NCBI RefSeq assembly: GCF_030283145.1 | Contig: NZ_JASNWE010000002.1 | Location: forward strand, 310,001 to 374,000 | Source of the DNA: Actinomadura xylanilytica | GTDB taxonomy: Bacteria; Actinomycetota; Actinomycetes; Streptosporangiales; Streptosporangiaceae | DNA: 64,000 bases | Direction: 5' to 3' | Part shown: positions 16,941-24,915 of the stretch, in pieces | Layout: the number at the start of each line of letters is the position of its first letter | Numbering within the stretch: position 1 is the first letter of the stretch | Program-made: the position numbers and the translations under genes | Notes under the pieces: model-generated | The model's input: only the letters and a program-made list of their open reading frames with translations | Database searches by the model: none | Told to the model about the DNA's origin: nothing

Positions 16941-17696
16941 TTGTCCGAACTAGCCGGGCGCACCGCGGCGATCACTGGCGGAGCGGGCGACATCGGCGCC
17001 GCCATCGCCGCGGAACTGACCCGCAGGGGCGCCCGCGTGACCCTGCTGGACGTCAAGGACCCGGCGGAGGCCGCCGGCTGGATCGAGACGGCGTCGGCGC
17101 ACGGCCCGGTCGACTACGTGCGGGTCGACGTCCGCGACCACGCCGAGGTCGCCGCCGCCCTCGAGGCCATCGGTACGCCCGACATCGCGATCGCGGGCGC
17201 CGGGATCGTCGAATCCAGCCCGTTCCTCGACATCACCGCCGACCAGTGGCGGCGCCACCTGGACATCAACCTCACCGGCTGCTTCAACTTCGCCCAGGCG
17301 GCCGCCCGGGGGATGGTGGCGGACGGAAAGCGCGGGCGGATCGTCCTGGTCGGCTCCTGGGTCGGCGAGGTCCCCTGGCTGGAGATCGCGGCTTACAGCG
17401 CCTCGAAGGCGGGGGTCGCGATGCTGGCCCGGTCCATGGCCAAGGAACTCGCGCCCCACGGGGTCCTGGTGAACGTCGTCGCCCCCGGGATCGTGGCGGC
17501 CGGGCTCGCCAAATGGCAACTGGAGAACGAGCCGGCCTACGCGGAACGGGCGGGCGAGGCCATTCCGCTCGGATACCCGCAGACGGCCGAGCAAGTGGCC
17601 CGGGTGACGGCCTTCCTGTGCTCGGCCGACGCCGACTACGTCACCGGCACTACCCTGCTTGCGGACGGCGGCTGCTCCCTGTTCAACCAGAGATGA
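16941..17696 (+). CDS. SDR family oxidoreductase
   Basis: Short-chain dehydrogenase/reductase, 251 residues. It shows a dinucleotide loop TGGAGDIGAA, the NAG-equivalent IAGAG, catalytic Ser in VGSWVG and the YSASK motif with Tyr and Lys. The TTG at 16941 is preferred because GCGAGGTGG lies at normal spacing before it; the GTG at 16932 falls inside that ribosome site. It diverges from the sugar operon and overlaps or abuts the GntR gene, so it probably oxidises or reduces the same sugar or an intermediate. NAD versus NADP preference is unclear. Confidence 0.88.
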   Translation: MSELAGRTAAITGGAGDIGAAIAAELTRRGARVTLLDVKDPAEAAGWIETASAHGPVDYVRVDVRDHAEVAAALEAIGTPDIAIAGAGIVESSPFLDITADQWRRHLDINLTGCFNFAQAAARGMVADGKRGRIVLVGSWVGEVPWLEIAAYSASKAGVAMLARSMAKELAPHGVLVNVVAPGIVAAGLAKWQLENEPAYAERAGEAIPLGYPQTAEQVARVTAFLCSADADYVTGTTLLADGGCSLFNQR

Positions 17697-17746
17697 CAGT
17701 CCATAATCGGGCTGAATCGACCAGAGAGCGAAGGCGGTGCGACCAC

Positions 17747-18514
17747 GTGGCCGAGGCTGCGGACCAGAGGACACCCGGAGGCCGCGGGGCATCCAAGCAG
17801 AGCGTCGCCGAGCGGCTGGAGCTCGAACTGCTGTCCGGCCACCCCGACCCGGGGTCCCAACTGGAGTCCGAGCGCGTCCTGGCCGGCCGGTTCGGGGTGA
17901 GCCGGCCGATGATCCGCGAAGTGCTCCGCGGGCTCCAGGAGCGCGGGCTCATCGAGATCCACCCGGGCCGTGGCGCGTTCGTCCGCGACGTGCGGGTGAC
18001 CGACGCGGTCCGCCCCCTCGACACCCTCTACCGCCAGCACAGGCCCACTCCTCGCGACCTGATCCAGGCCAGGGTGACACTCGAGCGCGAAACCGCCTCG
18101 CTGGCGGCCCTCAACGCGACCGAGGCGGACATCGAGGCGCTCCAGGAGTGCCTCGACCGGTTCGACCGCGCCAAGGACCTGCTGGCGAAGGCCAGGGCCG
18201 ACATCGCCTTCCACGCGGCCGTGGCCCGGGCCTCCCGCAACCCGGTCATCGAGCTGATGTTCGGCTCCATCACCACGCTCACCTTCGAACTCATGCTCCG
18301 CAGCCTCGGCGACCCCCTGGTCTCCCGCGAGGGTGTCCCCTACCACCAGCAGATCCTCGACGCGATCCGCGCGGCCGACCCGGAGACCTCGCGCGCAGCG
18401 ATGATCGGCCACCTCAACGTCGCACTGGAGAACTACGGGGACGACCTCGACGAGAGCCTGGACCTCGTCACCCAGCGCCGCATCGAGCAACTGCTCGACC
18501 TTCCCGCCGAATGA
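17747..18514 (+). CDS. GntR-family (FadR/FCD) transcriptional regulator
   Basis: FadR-subfamily regulator, 255 residues. The winged helix reads LAGRFGVSRPMIREVLRGL then GLIEIHPGRGAFV, and the FCD ligand domain follows with its metal-binding acidic and His residues (DIAFHAAVARAS, HLNVALENY). It probably represses the sugar transporter/enzyme operon and its own SDR-GntR unit by binding the palindromes at 16785 and 16899, released by a sugar acid. An alternative ATG at 17693 overlaps the SDR stop by 4 bases and would add 18 residues; the GTG at 17747 has GAAGG upstream. The choice is open. Confidence 0.88.
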   Translation: MAEAADQRTPGGRGASKQSVAERLELELLSGHPDPGSQLESERVLAGRFGVSRPMIREVLRGLQERGLIEIHPGRGAFVRDVRVTDAVRPLDTLYRQHRPTPRDLIQARVTLERETASLAALNATEADIEALQECLDRFDRAKDLLAKARADIAFHAAVARASRNPVIELMFGSITTLTFELMLRSLGDPLVSREGVPYHQQILDAIRAADPETSRAAMIGHLNVALENYGDDLDESLDLVTQRRIEQLLDLPAE

Positions 18515-18557
18515 GCCCCGCGCAGGGCCCGCGACCCGGACCATCGGCCTGACCGAG

Positions 18558-18587
18558 CCGCCCCGCGCCCTTGGCGGCGCGGGGCGG
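18558..18587 (+). terminator. Strong terminator hairpin after GntR gene
   Basis: CCGCCCCGCGCC at 18558-18569 pairs perfectly with GGCGCGGGGCGG at 18576-18587 around a 6-base loop, 44 bases after the GntR stop. It should end the SDR-GntR transcript. Confidence 0.75.
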
Positions 18588-18966
18588 GCCGACGATGACC
18601 TCGACGAGTTCCGCCGACGGTTCACCCTGTAGGAAGACTCCCCCCCCGTGTCCTGACCGCACACGGCCCTGCGGTGGCCGGGGCGGGATCAGTGGTCCAG
18701 ACCGGCGAGGTCGATGGCGGCCGGCCCTTCGCGGCCACCGCCTCCTGAGGACGCTCGGAAGTCTTCGCACACCGAGCCCCGTTCCGACCTGCCTGAGCAC
18801 CACTCCGCCCGTCACCGCGTCACGTGTCAGATCGCGCGTACGCCTGTACGGGAGTGCACGGCGAACAGGCTGACAACAACGATCTTCTTGTGAACGCGTG
18901 CGCACATCCGTGACCGTGAACTCGTCGCGGGCTCCGCTCCCCCAGCGCCCGCACTCAGGAGACTCG
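18588..18966. other. Intergenic region upstream of the cell-wall gene trio
   Basis: About 380 bases with no frame I would call a gene. It must hold the promoter of the secreted cell-wall genes; a relatively AT-rich patch at about 18870-18895 (GACAACAACGATCTTC) is the best place for it, but no clear -35/-10 pair can be fixed. AGGAG precedes the ATG at 18967. Confidence 0.4.
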
Positions 18967-19809
18967 ATGAAAGTACCCTCATGCGCCGCCGCACTCGTCG
19001 CGGCCACCCTGCTCGCCTCCCTGACCGGATCGGCCGCGGCGCAGGCGGCGGGCGGCGACGCCAAGGCCCTGCCGAACGTGAACATGGAAGCCACCGTCAA
19101 GGCGGCCCAGATCGACCCGCGGCGGGCTGACGACACGCTGACTCCGGGCGCCAAGGCCAGCGTGCTCCTGGTCGAGCAGGCGCTGCGCGACCGGAAGCTG
19201 CTCGACGCGCAGTGGGTGGACGGCTACTTCGGCACCACGACGGTCACCGCCTTCGCCAAGTACCAGAAGTCGCTCGGCTACACCGGTCTGGACGCCAGTG
19301 GCCTGCCGGGCAAGACGTCACTCACCAAGCTCGGAGCCGACCGCTACACCGTCACCCACGTCATCCAGCCGGGTGACCGGGTGGCCAGCGGCGACGTCGT
19401 CATCAACACCCGCACACGGAGCATGCTGGCCGAGGCGAAGCGGCTGCTCGTCCGCGACCTCGTGCTGGAGCAGGGGTCGTACAACCCCGGCGGCGACCCC
19501 ACGTCCGCGGGCACCCACGACGGCGGCGGCGTCGTCGACATCTCGGTCGAGGGGATGGACGCCGCCACCCGCACCGCGGTCGCCCGCGCGCTGCGCGTCG
19601 TCGGCTTCGCGGCCTGGGTGCGCAATCCCGATCAGGACGACTGGCCGTGGCACATCCACGCCGTCGCCATCAACGACACCGACCTGTCCAGCAGCGCCCA
19701 GCACCAGACCGGTGACTACTACCTCGGTCTGAACGGGCTCGCCGGCCGCGGCCCGGACGACGGCCCGAAGGTGACCATCCGCACGTGGGAGGAGTACCAG
19801 CTCCGCTGA
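18967..19809 (+). CDS. Secreted peptidoglycan-binding protein with M15-like peptidase domain
   Basis: A 280-residue exported protein. Residues 1-30 are a signal peptide (LTGSAAAQA). A PG_binding_1-like repeat follows at about 60-120 (LVEQALRDRKLL, WVDGYFGTTTVTAFAKYQ). The C-terminal domain has the spacing of an M15 D-Ala zinc peptidase: SAGTHDGGGVVDISV gives H-x6-D, and WHIHAVAI gives H-x-H. It should cut peptide crosslinks or stems in the cell wall. AGGAG seven bases upstream fixes the ATG at 18967. It is first in a same-strand run of three secreted wall-active genes spaced 33-41 bases apart. Confidence 0.8.
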   Translation: MKVPSCAAALVAATLLASLTGSAAAQAAGGDAKALPNVNMEATVKAAQIDPRRADDTLTPGAKASVLLVEQALRDRKLLDAQWVDGYFGTTTVTAFAKYQKSLGYTGLDASGLPGKTSLTKLGADRYTVTHVIQPGDRVASGDVVINTRTRSMLAEAKRLLVRDLVLEQGSYNPGGDPTSAGTHDGGGVVDISVEGMDAATRTAVARALRVVGFAAWVRNPDQDDWPWHIHAVAINDTDLSSSAQHQTGDYYLGLNGLAGRGPDDGPKVTIRTWEEYQLR

Positions 19810-19850
19810 CTGATCCGGACCCAGGCTCCGCACCTCAGAAGGAGAACAGC

Positions 19851-20738
19851 ATGAGTAGGCTCACAAGGATCCTCACCGCGACGACCGCCGCGCTCGCACT
19901 CAGCGGGGGGGCGGCCGCCCTCACCTCGCCCGCCTCGGCGGCGAGCCGTGACGGCGTGTGCGACGACGGCGAGTTCTGCTACTACTACAACAGCGGCAAC
20001 GCGGGATCGATCTCGGACTTCACCGGCTCGGTCTCCGACTACGGCACCACTCAGCCGTCCTGTTACGACTTCAAGGGTGCGGGCGCCGGCAAGGGCCTGT
20101 GCATCAAGAACCAGGCCGCCTCAGTCTGGAACCGCAGCACCAAGACCGTCCGGGTCTACTTCAACAGCAACTACGGCGGCACCTACCAGGACTTCGCGGC
20201 AGGCGCCAAGGGCAACCTGAACTCCAGCCTGAAGAACCAGAACGCCTCGCACGAGTTCAACCCGTCGTCGCGCACGAACATGTCGTACGGGCTGTACGCG
20301 CTGAGCGGCGGCAGCATCACCTGCGGCTTCGACGGCTACACCACCACCCCCGGACGGCACGAGGGCATCGACATCGCCCGCGGCATCGGCTCCGACGTCC
20401 ACGCGCTGGTGGCCGGCGAGGTCATCTACATCGCGCGCGGGGCCAACGGCAGCGGGGGCCTCTCCACGATCTCCGTCTACAACTCCTCGCTGAACAAGAC
20501 GGTGATCTACCTGCACTCCGCTCCGCGGGCCGCCCTGGCCGTGGGCCAGCAGATCAGCCGCGGCCAGGTCATCGCCGACGAGGCGTGGCACGGGGTGTCG
20601 TCCAGCGCGTCCGCGCACACCCACGTCGAGATGCGCCTCGGGAAGCAGACGCACGCGGCCAAGAGCGTCAGCGACCCGACGCTGGACAACCCGAACCCGA
20701 CCTCGTTCTGGAACTCCCAGGGCTACAACGTCCGCTAA
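19851..20738 (+). CDS. Secreted I36-domain M23 metallopeptidase
   Basis: A 295-residue exported protein: signal peptide (ending SPASA), then a peptidase inhibitor I36-type, beta/gamma-crystallin-like domain at about 30-135 with four cysteines (GVCDDGEFCYYY, PSCYDF, GLCIKN), then an M23 LytM-type peptidase at about 150-290. M23 ligands are H-x3-D in RHEGIDIA and HTH in AHTHVEMR. It probably cleaves peptidoglycan crossbridges; the I36 part may inhibit, anchor or bind a partner. GAAGGAG precedes the ATG. Its I36 segment is a near copy of that in the next gene. Confidence 0.88.
   Translation: MSRLTRILTATTAALALSGGAAALTSPASAASRDGVCDDGEFCYYYNSGNAGSISDFTGSVSDYGTTQPSCYDFKGAGAGKGLCIKNQAASVWNRSTKTVRVYFNSNYGGTYQDFAAGAKGNLNSSLKNQNASHEFNPSSRTNMSYGLYALSGGSITCGFDGYTTTPGRHEGIDIARGIGSDVHALVAGEVIYIARGANGSGGLSTISVYNSSLNKTVIYLHSAPRAALAVGQQISRGQVIADEAWHGVSSSASAHTHVEMRLGKQTHAAKSVSDPTLDNPNPTSFWNSQGYNVR
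19928..20258 (+). repeat. Tandem-duplicated I36 domain, copy 1
   Basis: This 331-base segment matches 20861-21191 without gaps (constant offset 933 bases) and with few substitutions. It covers the end of the signal peptide and the whole I36 domain of the M23 gene. Flanking signal-peptide and enzymatic regions are unrelated, so only the domain was duplicated or homogenised. Confidence 0.85.
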
Positions 20739-20771
20739 CACGCCGCGGCCTCCACGGAAGAGGAGACAACT

Positions 20772-21719
20772 GTGTCGAAACGGACTGCGCGCCTGATCCC
20801 GCGGCTCGCCGCGGCGACCGCCGCGCTCACGCTCGGCGGGACCGCCTTCATCCCGGCATCGCCCGCCTCGGCTGCGAGCCGTGACGGTGTCTGCGACAAC
20901 GGCGAGTTCTGCTACTACTTCAACAGCGGCAACGCGGGATCGATCTCGGACTTCACCGGCTCGGTCTCCGACTACGGCACCACCCAGCCGTCCTGCTACG
21001 ACTACAAGGGCACGGGCGCCGGCAAGGGCGAGTGCGTCAAGAACCAGGCCGCCTCGGTCTGGAACCGCAGCACCAAGACCGTCCGCGTCTACTTCAACAG
21101 CAACTACGGCGGCACCTACCAGGACTTCAAGGCAGGCGCCAAGGGCAACCTGAACTCCAGCCTGAAGAACCAGAACGCCTCGCACCAGTTCCTGAGTTCG
21201 ACACCGCCGCCGACCGGGTGCAAGACCGACGGCACCGACAGCACGCTGCCCACCTCGATCCTGGTGTACCGGGTGTCCCTCAACCGCGTGGAGCGGGTGA
21301 CGTTCGAGACCTACGTCAAGAACGTCCTGCCCAACGAGTGGGTGACGAGCTGGCCGGCGGAGTCGCTCAAGTCCGGGGCGATGGCCGTCAAGAGCTACGG
21401 CTGGTACTGGGCGCTGCACTCGACGCGCAAGACCTCGGGCGGCGCGTGCTTCGACGTCTACGACAACACCTCGAGCCAGGTCTACAAGCCCGGCTCCGCG
21501 ACGGCGTCGACGAACGCCGCGGTGGACGCGACGTGGGGGACCCGGATGACCCGCAGCGGGAAGATCCTTCAGGCCCAGTACTGCGCGACGACCACGGCGT
21601 GCGGCGGATGGGTCACCGGCGACTGGATGTCGCAGTACGGCTCTCGCGACAAGGCCAACGCGGGGTCGAGCTACTCCACCATCCTCAAGTCCTACTACAG
21701 CGGGATCGCTCTCTCCTGA
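20772..21719 (+). CDS. Secreted I36-domain SpoIID-like protein
   Basis: A 315-residue exported protein: signal peptide, I36-type domain at about 32-140 with the same cysteines as its neighbour, and a SpoIID/amidase-enhancer domain at about 155-310 (FETYVKNVLPNEWVTSWPAE, LKSGAMAVKSYGWY). SpoIID proteins are lytic transglycosylases acting on denuded glycan. Together with the M15- and M23-like neighbours it could process glycan and peptide parts of the wall. It uses a GTG start with AGGAG upstream and sits 33 bases after the M23 gene. Confidence 0.87.
   Translation: MSKRTARLIPRLAAATAALTLGGTAFIPASPASAASRDGVCDNGEFCYYFNSGNAGSISDFTGSVSDYGTTQPSCYDYKGTGAGKGECVKNQAASVWNRSTKTVRVYFNSNYGGTYQDFKAGAKGNLNSSLKNQNASHQFLSSTPPPTGCKTDGTDSTLPTSILVYRVSLNRVERVTFETYVKNVLPNEWVTSWPAESLKSGAMAVKSYGWYWALHSTRKTSGGACFDVYDNTSSQVYKPGSATASTNAAVDATWGTRMTRSGKILQAQYCATTTACGGWVTGDWMSQYGSRDKANAGSSYSTILKSYYSGIALS
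20861..21191 (+). repeat. Tandem-duplicated I36 domain, copy 2
   Basis: Gapless partner of 19928-20258. Differences are mostly silent or conservative (for example GLCIKN versus GECVKN). The near identity implies recent duplication or gene conversion. Confidence 0.85.
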
Positions 21720-21743
21720 GCCCCGCGGATCATCGGGCTCTGG

Positions 21744-21772
21744 TTCCCCGCCGTGCACTCCGCGGCGGGGAA
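21744..21772. terminator. Bidirectional terminator hairpin
   Basis: TTCCCCGCCG at 21744-21753 pairs with CGGCGGGGAA at 21763-21772 around a 9-base loop, exactly between the convergent SpoIID-like and NBR1-like genes. Confidence 0.75.
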
Positions 21773-22828
21773 TCAGGGTCCTTCGACGATGACCTGGAAG
21801 TTGACCGGCCGGTTACCGGGGAACGCGACCTTTCCGGCCGCGTCCACCATCTTGAACCGCACGTAGCACAAACCCGGCTTCCTCGGCGTGGTGATGTCGG
21901 TCCGAATGTCGACCGTCTTGCCGGGTGACGTGTCGTTGATCGGAACGTGCGGGATGGTCTGGCATTGGTCGGCCTGCTGTGGGGAGTCGAGGCGCCACAG
22001 CGAATATCCCTCCCACGGCACCGTCCCGGCGTTCTTGAGCCGCCATATCTTGGTCACGGTCCTGCCGGCGTGGACGCGGGCGCAGTCGGGCAGCGTGACG
22101 TCCGCGATGAACACGGCCGCATCGCCCTCGCGTGTCGGCGGGGCCGCCGCCGGGTTGGACGCGTGCACCGGGCAGTCGGCCGGGGTGAGCGCGGCCTCCG
22201 AGGGGCTGCCGGACGGTTCCGGACCGTTCCCTTCCTGCCCGGAGCCGCGGTAGACGGCGACCACGACCACCGTCCCCATACCGACGGCCGCCGCTGCGAG
22301 CGCGATCGCAGCCGGGCGGGTCAACCATAATCGCCCTCGACCTCCCGGCCCGGGGAGGCCCGGCTGGGTGACATCCGCGATCGCGGCGGGCGGTGCCGGC
22401 GGCATGGGCGCGGATACCGATGCCTCGCCCACGGGCCAAGGCACCGGTGACTCGATGGCGATGTGCACGGCAGGACGTTCCACGGAACCCGTGGTGGTGG
22501 CCGCGAGCCCACTCGGCGGACGGTCCACGGCGGTGCCCGGGACGGTCTCGGCCGCCCCGGCGATCGCCGACCTGACCACCCGGTTCGCCTCGTCCCAGCG
22601 TTCGCGGTACGCGGCCGGGTCCGCTCCGCACGCCTTGACGAACTCGACCGTGGTCCCCCAACTCGGGAGCCTGTGCCCCTTCGCGGCTTCATGCAACGTC
22701 GTGTGCGAGATCGCCCCGGACCTGCCGGACATCTCCCGGAAAGGTGGATTGCCTACCGACTTGCGCAGTTCGCGAAGAATCGCCGCGAAGTCCGCAATCA
22801 CCGCCGTCTGTGCACGCATGTCGTCCAC
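21773..22828 (-). CDS. HTH and membrane protein with NBR1-like Ig (FW) domain
   Basis: A 351-residue protein of unusual build. Residues about 5-80 form a helix-turn-helix region typical of actinobacterial signalling proteins (SGRSGAISHTTLHEAAKG). A low-complexity Pro/Ala stretch follows, then one membrane helix at about 180-200 (IALAAAAVGMGTVVVVAV). The outer domain at about 235-350 matches the Trp-rich NBR1/FW Ig-like domain (VTKIWRLKNAGTVPWEGYSL, TPRKPGLCYVRFKMVD). A DNA-binding-type head inside and Ig domain outside suggest a one-component sensor, but this is inference. Start is the GTG at 22828; an ATG lies three codons further in. Confidence 0.78.
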   Translation of the reverse strand: MDDMRAQTAVIADFAAILRELRKSVGNPPFREMSGRSGAISHTTLHEAAKGHRLPSWGTTVEFVKACGADPAAYRERWDEANRVVRSAIAGAAETVPGTAVDRPPSGLAATTTGSVERPAVHIAIESPVPWPVGEASVSAPMPPAPPAAIADVTQPGLPGPGGRGRLWLTRPAAIALAAAAVGMGTVVVVAVYRGSGQEGNGPEPSGSPSEAALTPADCPVHASNPAAAPPTREGDAAVFIADVTLPDCARVHAGRTVTKIWRLKNAGTVPWEGYSLWRLDSPQQADQCQTIPHVPINDTSPGKTVDIRTDITTPRKPGLCYVRFKMVDAAGKVAFPGNRPVNFQVIVEGP

Positions 22829-22905
22829 CGGCTGAAGCTAACAGCGCCGATGGCCTTCGCTCAAGGCTCGAATTGGTATCGGCGGGCGAAGCCTGGCGCG
22901 CCGGA

Positions 22906-23025
22906 TACGACCGGGCAAGATCTAGATCATCTATACCCGGATCCGTCGCCTCGAGTGGCGTCCAGGATGCCGGTCGGCAAGGCGCGCTACGTGATCGACC
23001 AGTCACCCTTTCCGCCCTCGGGCGA
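22906..23025 (+). repeat. Direct repeat copy 1 flanking the sigma-factor cassette
   Basis: A 120-base sequence that aligns without gaps to 27334-27453 with about 18 differences by hand count. Landmarks are CTAGATCATCT and TCGAGTGGCGTCCAGGA. A second matching block follows at 23032-23070 (GCGAATGGTCGT). It lies between the NBR1-like gene start and the end of the CU044_5270 gene. Nothing in it looks like a transposase end or tRNA. Confidence 0.75.
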
Positions 23026-23120
23026 CCTCGAGCGAATGGTCGTAGGCGCCTCGTCGCCTTCGGTCGCGGATGGCGGACGAAGACGACGAGGCGCTCGGGC
23101 GGCCGTACGCCGGTCGAGGG

Positions 23121-24260
23121 TCAGTCGAACGGAAGGCCGGCCGGGGGCTGGGGCTTGGCGTCGGTCCATCCCGCCTTGAGGGTGGCCGCGTAGTAGGTGA
23201 CGAAGCCCGGCTTCATCTCCGCGTACGGTCCACCCGGCTTGGTCAGCTCATCCTGGCTGGACAGCACCGCGCCGGTGCGCTCATCGAAGATGACCACGCT
23301 GCGGTAGCGGTAGGTGCCCAGTTCGGCCTTCGGCACGCCGTACTCGTCGGCGTTCGTCACGGCGCGGTCGTCGGAGGCCAGCGCGACGCCCGCACGGCCC
23401 AGCGGGTCGGTGGCGCGGCCGATCTCATGGATGCCCGGCTGCGCCGCCAGCGCCCGCATCAGGCCCGCCCGGACCTTCGGCTGGACCGGGGCGTTCCTCA
23501 GGAACCCCCCCACCGCTGCGAGCTTGCCATCGATGGTGACTCTCCGCTGGACCTTCTCCGCCCAGATCCTCTGCACCGGATCTTTGGACTTCAGCCTCGG
23601 GTGGGTCAGGAACATCTCGGTGAGCTTGGCCTGGTCGGTGGGCAGCCGCTGGATGTCCTCGACCGACCTGCCGTCCAGGAACCTCGTATTCTCGGGGGCT
23701 ATGCCGCCCGTCTGCCAACTCGTCGCCTTGGTGGTGAAGGTGGTGTAGTGGTCGTTCGACCAGACGCGGAAGCTCGACGGCGACCCGGCCCTGCGCCACT
23801 GTGCCGCGTCCCGCTCGGTCAGCGGACGGGTCGGTAGGTCGCGGCTGGAGACCTGCCCGCCCGCCCCGGGCCGCACGTCCGACCAGCTGAACATCTCGCC
23901 GAGCGCGCCGGTGACCGCGTAGGTCCCGGTCTTCGGACGCATGATGTAGGACTGGCCCGCGACTTCGCGGGAGTACCAGTACCTGCCCATCGGCTGCTGT
24001 TCCGCCTTCGCCGCCGCCGCGAGGACCGTCCCCGTGCCGTTCAGGTTCACCGGACCTGGCACGGGCGTGTTCCCCCCGACGAGGGTGACCGCCACGGTCG
24101 CCGCCGCGCCCACCACGACCAGGCCGCCCAGCCCCCACCCCAGCCGCGGCCGGGACCGGCGCGGCGGCTCGGCCAGCAGCGCCTTCAGCCGGCCGACCTC
24201 CCCTGCGGGGGCCGCGGCGGGCTCCGGGTAGTACTCCCGGACCATCTGCACCTCATCCAT
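23121..24260 (-). CDS. CU044_5270-family membrane protein, likely sigma-factor partner
   Basis: A 379-residue protein with a short cytoplasmic N-terminus, one membrane helix at about 42-62 (LGGLVVVGAAATVAVTLVGG) and a large outer domain. It resembles CU044_5270-family proteins, regularly found with ECF sigma factors in actinomycetes and thought to act as their membrane-bound regulators. It overlaps the sigma gene by 8 bases, so the two are coupled. The outer part (WYSREVAGQSYIM, SSFRVWSNDHYTTF) may sense envelope conditions. Confidence 0.83.
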   Translation of the reverse strand: MDEVQMVREYYPEPAAAPAGEVGRLKALLAEPPRRSRPRLGWGLGGLVVVGAAATVAVTLVGGNTPVPGPVNLNGTGTVLAAAAKAEQQPMGRYWYSREVAGQSYIMRPKTGTYAVTGALGEMFSWSDVRPGAGGQVSSRDLPTRPLTERDAAQWRRAGSPSSFRVWSNDHYTTFTTKATSWQTGGIAPENTRFLDGRSVEDIQRLPTDQAKLTEMFLTHPRLKSKDPVQRIWAEKVQRRVTIDGKLAAVGGFLRNAPVQPKVRAGLMRALAAQPGIHEIGRATDPLGRAGVALASDDRAVTNADEYGVPKAELGTYRYRSVVIFDERTGAVLSSQDELTKPGGPYAEMKPGFVTYYAATLKAGWTDAKPQPPAGLPFD

Positions 24261-24810
24261 GCTGTTCCTCCAAAGTGAGCATCGGATTCGTCCCGCCCAG
24301 CGCTTTGCGCAGCCTGGTCCGGGCCCGGTTCAGCCGGGAGCCGACCGTGCCGTAGGAAATCCCCAGCGCCGTCGCGACCTCCTGGTGGCTGAGGTCGGCC
24401 AGGGCCACGAGCAGCAGCACGTCGCGCTGCCCGCGCGGCAGCGCCGCGATCGCCGCGCCGAGCTCGCCGCGCAGGCCCTCGGCGCTGACCCGCGCGTCGA
24501 CCCGTTCGGTGTGCTCCTCGGCGTCGCGGTCCGGGCTGAGGCGCGCGTACATCCGCAGGGCGCGCGACTCGGACCGGTGATGCCTGCCGACCACCTTGGT
24601 CGCGATGCCGTACAGCCAGGTGCGCACGGACCCGCGCTCCGGGTTGTAGCGGCGACGTTGCCGGAACGCCTCCAGGAAGGTCTGCGCCGCGACGTCCGCG
24701 GCGGCGTCCGGTCCGAGCCGCTTGGCCCCGTACCGGCGGATCTCGGCGAAATAGAGGTCGGCGACCCCCTCGAAGTCGTCGGCCGGACGGGGTGAGGGCT
24801 CCCCTGTCAT
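24253..24810 (-). CDS. ECF-type RNA polymerase sigma factor
   Basis: Sigma-70 family ECF factor, 185 residues. Region 2 is seen as DVAAQTFLEAFRQRRRYNPE and VRTWLYGIATKVVGRH; region 4 as ALPRGQRDVLLLVALADLS followed by HQEVATALGISYGTVGSRLN. It directs polymerase to a small regulon and is probably held by the product of the overlapping downstream gene. No zinc anti-sigma gene is nearby. Its own promoter would lie in the gap 24811-24915, where nothing clear is visible. Confidence 0.92.
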   Translation of the reverse strand: MTGEPSPRPADDFEGVADLYFAEIRRYGAKRLGPDAAADVAAQTFLEAFRQRRRYNPERGSVRTWLYGIATKVVGRHHRSESRALRMYARLSPDRDAEEHTERVDARVSAEGLRGELGAAIAALPRGQRDVLLLVALADLSHQEVATALGISYGTVGSRLNRARTRLRKALGGTNPMLTLEEQHG

Positions 24811-24915
24811 GTGGTGCCTTTCCCTATCGCGGATGGCGGTCGCATAGGTATCAACCGCAGGCGGCTTCCGCTTTCCCGAAAGGGGCGGCCACGTCGTGAC
24901 GCCGGCCGGGGGCGT

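Noticed and set aside
22906..23025. Repeat copy read as a tRNA-derived attachment site
   Set aside because: No cloverleaf, anticodon arm or CCA region can be drawn, and no integrase is in the window.
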